Of a stretch of DNA of 10,213 nucleotides, positions 6,021-10,213 are shown piece by piece. How positions within the stretch are numbered: position 1 is the first letter of the stretch; every line of letters starts with the position of its first letter. The position numbers and the translations under genes were made by a program. Source of the stretch: Cyanobacteria bacterium UBA11153 (GTDB taxonomy: Bacteria > Cyanobacteriota > Cyanobacteriia > Cyanobacteriales > Coleofasciculaceae); NCBI GenBank assembly GCA_003511885.1, contig DOIX01000321.1, positions 1-10,213 on the forward strand, written 5' to 3'. The notes under the pieces are model-generated. The model worked only from the letters and a program-made list of their open reading frames with translations. It had not been told where the DNA came from and made no database searches.

Positions 6021-7337
6021 ATGACAAAACCAATTCAACTCATCTACCCAACCATTGATTTATTTCTCTATGATATTAGAGATAAATTTCAAGATTCAGC
6101 CGCAATTTATGACAATCGCCAACAATTCTGGCAAAAAATAGATCGGAATATTGACGAACAACAATTAGCCCAATTAGCCGAATTAGAAAATCCCGAAGCT
6201 GATTATGTTCCCTTACTGGCAAAACCTTTTGAATCTCCCCTAGATGGTTATTACTACGCCTTGCAATTTGGCGACACATATTCTCTCCAAATTGCTTGTT
6301 CCGGTGAATATAAAGATGCGGATAGGCAAAAGCGAAATGATGGCAATCAAGCTATTGATAATTTAGTTAATCTCAAACAAACTATTATTCATAAACTTAA
6401 TGGCAATGATAAATATACAGAAATAGACCCCAGCAAACAAGGGACAATCGGACAAACATGGCTAGTGTCTGTCCAGATTGCCGATAGCAATCAAGATCCC
6501 AAACAACTAGCTAAAGAATGTTACGAAAAATTGACGATAAATTACTTATGGCAACCGGAATTTAAAGAGCAGGGAAGATTGTTAGGAGCAAGATTATTTG
6601 AATATTGGCACTCTCCGACAAATTGGGAGCGAGATTGGGAAACATTTAGTCAAGAAAATTATCATATTGTCTTTTGTCTCTTTCCCGCCGGGAGGAATAT
6701 TGCGGAAATTAGGCAAAAGGTTGAAGATCTATATTTAGATCTAACTCGCTTATTCTGCTACCGTCATAAAATTATCTGGGCATATTGGCAAAGTCGTAAA
6801 TTAAACAATAAATTAAAACGTCAGTCTGGTGAAATTAGGGATTTGGTGGATAGAGTGCGGGATTTATCAGGGCAAATTCAATCCCAAGAACTAAATTTGA
6901 AAGACTTGGAAGTTACCTTAACTCAATCTTTCCCTACTTTGTCAGATTATGCCGTCCATTTAAACGAATTAGAATCTCTAGCTTCGCTCATTAAATTAAA
7001 TTTAGATAACTATAAGGTTAGGTTGCAGAAAATTGAACGAGATGCCAGTAGCTATTTGAACCTTTTTACTAGTTTTAGCGATTTGGCTATGGAAAAATAT
7101 CTACAACAAGTGGAAACGGATTGTCGGAGATTCCGCCCTGGCTTGACTTTGCTGGAAAATCTGATTAGAACAATTGGTAGTCTCAGCGAAATTGAACAAA
7201 CTAAAAGCAATCGTGCCCTCAATACTACTGTAGCAGCATCCGCTAGGGGATTGGGCGCGAACTGCTTTGCAGCAGCGCAAGCTATCGCAGTTATTCTGTT
7301 ACTAGTTGGTTGTTGGTTATTAGTTATTGGTGATTAG
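6021..7337 (+). CDS. Cyanobacterial protein of unknown function with coiled coil, 438 aa
   Basis: I do not recognise a named domain. Residues 1-250 look like a mixed alpha/beta region with many aromatic residues (KPIQLIYPTIDLFLYDIRD, ESPLDGYYYALQFGDTYSLQ, QENYHIVFCLFPAG). Residues about 255-300 form a probable coiled coil. Residues 300-390 are helical (FTSFSDLAMEKYLQQVETD, PGLTLLENLIRTIGSL). The end is hydrophobic (AAAQAIAVILLLVGCWLLVIGD) and could be one membrane segment. Residues 428-438 and the stop are encoded by a heptad array, so the natural C-terminus is probably replaced. No Shine-Dalgarno is present; the C-rich array ends at the ATG, and no other in-frame start is nearby. The TPR gene follows after 26 bp on the same strand, suggesting a shared transcript. 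Confidence 0.8.
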   Translation: MTKPIQLIYPTIDLFLYDIRDKFQDSAAIYDNRQQFWQKIDRNIDEQQLAQLAELENPEADYVPLLAKPFESPLDGYYYALQFGDTYSLQIACSGEYKDADRQKRNDGNQAIDNLVNLKQTIIHKLNGNDKYTEIDPSKQGTIGQTWLVSVQIADSNQDPKQLAKECYEKLTINYLWQPEFKEQGRLLGARLFEYWHSPTNWERDWETFSQENYHIVFCLFPAGRNIAEIRQKVEDLYLDLTRLFCYRHKIIWAYWQSRKLNNKLKRQSGEIRDLVDRVRDLSGQIQSQELNLKDLEVTLTQSFPTLSDYAVHLNELESLASLIKLNLDNYKVRLQKIERDASSYLNLFTSFSDLAMEKYLQQVETDCRRFRPGLTLLENLIRTIGSLSEIEQTKSNRALNTTVAASARGLGANCFAAAQAIAVILLLVGCWLLVIGD

Positions 7338-7351
7338 TTGTTGGTTATGGA
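7303..7351 (+). repeat. STRR array, 7 heptads of TTATTGG type, across a stop codon
   Basis: Seven units in phase: TAGTTGG, TTGTTGG, TTATTAG, TTATTGG, TGATTAG, TTGTTGG, TTATGGA. The fifth unit supplies the TAG stop of the 438-aa gene (7335-7337), and the array fills most of the 26-bp gap to the TPR gene. Confidence 0.9.
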
Positions 7352-7363
7352 AGAAGAAATAAT

Positions 7364-9589
7364 ATGAATTTACCACAAACATCAGATATCAATACTTACT
7401 TAGCCAGCGAATGGGTAAAGCAGGGAGTAGAATACTTGAGGTTAGGAGAATTAGATCCTGCGATCGCAGCTTTCGATCGGGCTACCCAATTAGACCCTGA
7501 AGATCCGGACGCTTGGTTTAATTGGGGCAATGCTTTGTTTCGTCTGGGGCATTATCAGGAGGCTCTCTCTAATTACGATAAAGCTTTTCAGTTACAGCCG
7601 GATCGAAGCGATATTTGGTTTAATCGGGGCAATACCCTGTTTAAATTGGGACGACATCAGGATGCGATCGCGTCTTTCGATCGTACACTGGAGTTGGATC
7701 GCGATTTCTATCCGGCTTGGGGCAATCGCGCCAGTACTTTATATAATTTAGGACGTTTGTCGGAAACTTTGGTTAGTTGTCAAAGGGCTATTGCTTGTCA
7801 CAATGATTATCCGGAAGCTTGGTATATTCAAGGTTTGGCTTTGATGAGTTTGGGGCAAGATACAGATGCCGTTGCTTCTTTCCGTCAAGCTTTAGCCCTG
7901 AAGCCAGACGCTCCTGATGTCTGGAAAAATCTGGGCTGGGTGTTGTTTAAGTTAGGCAATTACTCGGAAGCGCTAGCTAGTTGCGATCGCGCTATCTCAT
8001 TTCACTGTGATGATAGCGAAGCTTGGTTCCATCGCGGTAATGCTTTGTATAAATTAGGACAACTTGAAGAAGCCTTGACTAGTTACACCAGAGCTACCGA
8101 GATTAAGCCTGATTATCCGGAAGCTTGGAATAATCAGGGGCTAGTCCTGTTTCACCTGGGGCGTTATGAGGATGGGTTTTTAAGTTGCGATCGCGCGATC
8201 TCGATTAAACCAGATTACCACGATGCTTGGTTTAATCGGGGCAACGCTTTATTTAATATCGGATATATGGAAGATGCGATCGCTTCTTACGATCGCACTT
8301 TACAATTAAAATCGGACTATCCTCCGGCTTGGGGCAATCGCGGCAGTGCCTTATATAATTTGGGACGGTATCCAGAAGCGATTGCCAGTTGTGAGAATGC
8401 CACTAAATACCAGCCCAATTACGTCGATGCTTGGTATATTCAGGCGATGGCATTAATGAATTTGGCTCGATGGGAAGAAGCCATTGCTGGTTTTGAACAA
8501 GTAACTAGGTTTAAATTAGATTATGCTCCAGCTTGGTATCATCGCGGTAATTTATTATTTGAGTTAGGTAGATTAGAAGCAGCCATCGCCAGTTGTCAGG
8601 AAGCCACCAAATATAAACCCGATTATGGCGAAGCTTGGTATCTCCAAGGTACGATTTTAATAGACTTAGCACGTCCCGATGCAGCACTTACTTGTTTTGA
8701 TAAAGCCATTCAATTCCATCCAGACAATCCAGAAATTTGGAAAAATCGCGGTAGTATCCTCTGTCAATTAGACAGAATTCCCGAAGCCATCACCAGTTTC
8801 CAACAAGCCACAGCCTTAAAGCCAGACTATTACCAAGCCTGGTATAACCTAGGATTAGTCCAAATTCGGATGAAAGAGCCAGAAAATGCTATCGCATCTT
8901 TCGATCGAGCCTTAGCCATTAAACCAGACTTATATCAAGCCTGGGCTAATCGAGGTAGCACCTTATTCGATTTAGGTAAACTAGCCGAAGCCATTACCAG
9001 TTACGACAAAGCATTAGCCATTCAACCAGACTTATATCAAATTTGGAATAATCGCGGCATCGCCTTAGATAATATCGGCAGACATGAAGATGCAATCGCC
9101 AGTTTCGATAAAGCCTTGGAAATTCAACCCGACGATAGCGAAGCCTGGAATAATCGCGGCATCGCCTTAGAAAATTTAGACAGACACGAAGAAGCAATCG
9201 CCAGTTTCGATAAAGCCTTAGAAATTCAACCCGAAGATTGGGCAGCCTGGAATAATCGCGGGATGACTTTGGATAATTTAGGTAAATATGAAGATGCCGT
9301 AGCTAGTTTCGATAAAGCTTTAACCATTCACATAGATTATGCGGAAGCTTGGCAGAATCGCGGGATATCTTTGTTGAATTGGGGAAGATATGAAGAAGCT
9401 GTTTCAAGTTTTCACGAAGCCTTGGAATTACAACCCGATGATGGCGATATTTGGCAAAATCGCGGCCTAGCTTTGGAGAAATTGGGATTGCTGGAGGAAG
9501 CAATCGCTAGTTTTGACAAGGCAAGGGAATTGAAGGGAAGGTTGGAGGTGATACCAAATCCGAGTTATCGTAACCGCCCTGGCGGTTAA
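7364..9589 (+). CDS. TPR-repeat protein, 21 tandem units, 741 aa
   Basis: After a 13-residue head the protein is 21 gapless 34-residue TPR units (residues 14-727) and a 14-residue tail. The consensus is AW.NRG.AL..LGR.EEAIASFDKAL.I.PD. TPR arrays form a right-handed superhelix that binds partner proteins; no enzymatic domain, signal peptide or membrane helix is present, so a cytosolic scaffold is likely. Units 17 and 18 are nearly identical. Units 3-5 resemble 9-11, pointing to block duplication. Five HIP1 sites lie in units 1-9 and none in 10-21. The last residues (SYRNRPGG) and the TAA come from a dispersed repeat, so the ancestral protein may have been longer; many cyanobacterial TPR proteins carry a further domain such as CHAT. 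A weak GGAAGAAG precedes the start. Probably co-transcribed with the 438-aa gene. Confidence 0.95.
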   Translation: MNLPQTSDINTYLASEWVKQGVEYLRLGELDPAIAAFDRATQLDPEDPDAWFNWGNALFRLGHYQEALSNYDKAFQLQPDRSDIWFNRGNTLFKLGRHQDAIASFDRTLELDRDFYPAWGNRASTLYNLGRLSETLVSCQRAIACHNDYPEAWYIQGLALMSLGQDTDAVASFRQALALKPDAPDVWKNLGWVLFKLGNYSEALASCDRAISFHCDDSEAWFHRGNALYKLGQLEEALTSYTRATEIKPDYPEAWNNQGLVLFHLGRYEDGFLSCDRAISIKPDYHDAWFNRGNALFNIGYMEDAIASYDRTLQLKSDYPPAWGNRGSALYNLGRYPEAIASCENATKYQPNYVDAWYIQAMALMNLARWEEAIAGFEQVTRFKLDYAPAWYHRGNLLFELGRLEAAIASCQEATKYKPDYGEAWYLQGTILIDLARPDAALTCFDKAIQFHPDNPEIWKNRGSILCQLDRIPEAITSFQQATALKPDYYQAWYNLGLVQIRMKEPENAIASFDRALAIKPDLYQAWANRGSTLFDLGKLAEAITSYDKALAIQPDLYQIWNNRGIALDNIGRHEDAIASFDKALEIQPDDSEAWNNRGIALENLDRHEEAIASFDKALEIQPEDWAAWNNRGMTLDNLGKYEDAVASFDKALTIHIDYAEAWQNRGISLLNWGRYEEAVSSFHEALELQPDDGDIWQNRGLALEKLGLLEEAIASFDKARELKGRLEVIPNPSYRNRPGG

Positions 9590-9633
9590 GACATTCTCAA
9601 TTCCTCAAACCGTTGATTTTACAGCTTTCTTCC
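9572..9633 (+). repeat. Dispersed 62-bp repeat, copy 2, containing the TPR stop codon
   Basis: Begins with the perfect palindrome TAACCGCC-ct-GGCGGTTA (9571-9588), followed by GACATTCTCAATTCCTCAA and TTTTACAGCTTTCT. It aligns without gaps to 2472-2533. Its first 18 bases are the 3' end of the TPR gene. Confidence 0.85.
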
Positions 9634-9665
9634 CTAGCCCCCAGCCCCTAGCCCCTAGTCCCTCG
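9631..9665 (+). repeat. STRR array, 5 heptads of CCCCTAG type
   Basis: TCCCTAG, CCCCCAG, CCCCTAG, CCCCTAG, TCCCTCG in phase. On the other strand this is CTAGGGG, the same vocabulary as the array after plmA. Confidence 0.85.
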
Positions 9666-9793
9666 CTATAGTTACCCCCTATTTTGGTCATGGTTTCTTG
9701 ACAAATTAGCACCGCAAGTGCGAAAAATCCTAAAAAAAAGTAAGTAACAAAAGTTAACAAATGAAAAACGGCTGAAAGCGCCTTAAATACGTT

Positions 9794-9888
9794 CCTCCTT
9801 ATTAAAATTAATTCTTAATAATTAACGAGATTGCGTTGTTTCAGCGATTATCGTACAATAATCCAAAGGAGGACTACTGACCTTTTGG
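9794..9888 (+). promoter_or_regulatory. Possible structured RNA leader with SD/anti-SD pairing
   Basis: CCTCCTT (9794-9800) is exactly complementary to AAGGAGG (9866-9872). The latter overlaps CCAAAGG (9863-9869), which can instead pair with CCTTTTGG (9881-9888) with one bulge. Mutually exclusive pairings of this kind are typical of regulatory leaders, but the region is AT-rich and no downstream start is correctly spaced, so chance is possible. Confidence 0.25.
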
Positions 9889-9978
9889 TGATTTAGCACG
9901 CTATGATAACCCACTTTAATATTTTATAATATTTTTTTTAATTAGGGCTGGCATAATAATTGCGATGCTGAAGGCCAG

Positions 9979-9998
9979 TGAAGCTATCGCTTCATTTT
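9979..9998 (+). terminator. Weak terminator-like hairpin
   Basis: TGAAGC-tatc-GCTTCA followed by TTTT. The stem is only 6 bp and the T-run short, and it lies about 390 nt after the nearest upstream stop. Confidence 0.25.
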
Positions 9999-10043
9999 AC
10001 CAGAGTGAGGGTGGGTTGTGTTTTGATGTTAGGGTTGGAATTA

Positions 10044-10213
10044 ATGGATTTTTCCCTAAACCCACCATATCGAAAATTGAATAGTTATCAGATTTTTCGA
10101 TAAGGATGGATTTTTCCCTAAACCCACCATGTCAAAAATTGGATAGTTATCGGATTTTCGGATATAGTTATCAGATTTTTGGATAAGGATGGATTTTTAC
10201 CTAAACCCACCTC
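10044..10213 (+). repeat. Tandem repeat of 62-83 bp, running off the right edge
   Basis: Units start at 10044 (62 nt), 10106 (83 nt) and 10189 (cut). All share TTTTTCCCTAAACCCACC near the start; the first two also share a tail with ATAGTTATC and GGATAAGG-like ends. Unit 2 is longer by 21 nt because ATAGTTATC(A/G)GATTTT is internally doubled. A degenerate inverted piece (GGTGGGTT ... TTAGGG) lies just before, at about 10010-10034. Confidence 0.85.

Larger units (their letters stand above)
9666..10043. other. Non-coding AT-rich region
   Basis: No credible gene on either strand. Items seen: TTGACA at 9698-9703 without a matching -10 box; the inverted repeats TTATTAA/TTAATAA (9799-9805, 9815-9821) and GATTAT/ATAATC (9846-9851, 9858-9863); AAGGAGG at 9866-9872 with no start codon at a useful distance; AATATT twice before a T-run (about 9917-9940); CTGGC/GCCAG (9948-9952, 9974-9978). 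It may be the upstream region of a gene beyond the right edge, or an unannotated RNA. Confidence 0.5.

Noticed and set aside
8994..9503. Minus-strand frames opposite the TPR gene
   Set aside because: Repetitive Leu/Arg-rich translations that simply mirror the TPR repeats on the other strand.
10044..10213. CRISPR array
   Set aside because: The segments between the shared cores are themselves similar and differ in length (62 versus 83); there are no unique spacers and no cas genes.
10120..10213. 3' end of a minus-strand gene entering from the right edge
   Set aside because: The open frame of about 31 codons (GLGKNPSLSKNLITI...) lies wholly within the tandem repeat and shows no conserved protein feature.

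Overview
This window looks like a cyanobacterial chromosome. The palindrome GCGATCGC (HIP1) occurs inside several genes. Spacers are full of 7-nt tandem repeats of the cyanobacterial STRR type. The gene content (a second S1-like protein Rps1b, a PlmA-type GntR regulator, long TPR-only proteins) fits the same group. The density of REP-like palindromes and heptad repeats suggests a filamentous genus such as Microcoleus, Oscillatoria or Kamptonema; the genus is inference only.

Layout. Positions 1-820 are a repeat-rich accessory block: a partial REP-associated tyrosine (Y1/HUH) transposase on the minus strand, cut by the left edge, several copies of short palindromic repeats (two inside the transposase reading frame), a 28-bp tandem array and an inverted-repeat element. 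Positions 803-4624 hold five minus-strand genes: a 56-aa orphan, a 106-aa PH-like protein, Spo0M, Rps1b and a dienelactone hydrolase. Positions 4889-9589 hold three plus-strand genes: PlmA-like GntR, a 438-aa cyanobacterial protein of unknown function, and a 741-aa protein that is almost purely 21 TPR units. Positions 9590-10213 contain no convincing gene. They hold a dispersed repeat, an AT-rich stretch with possible RNA structure, and the start of a 62/83-bp tandem repeat that runs off the right edge.

How it fits together. Most genes appear to be single units separated by repeat-filled spacers. The hydrolase and plmA are divergent and share a 264-bp spacer containing 12 heptads. The 438-aa gene and the TPR gene are the only tight pair (26-bp gap, same strand) and probably form a two-gene unit of unknown role. 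The recurring theme is repeat DNA invading gene ends. A heptad array encodes the last 11 residues and the stop of the 438-aa protein. A dispersed palindromic repeat encodes the last residues and the stop of the TPR protein. An inverted-repeat arm encodes the end of the 56-aa ORF. The transposase has taken up REP copies in frame. I see no prophage, CRISPR array, tRNA, rRNA or recognisable defence system.
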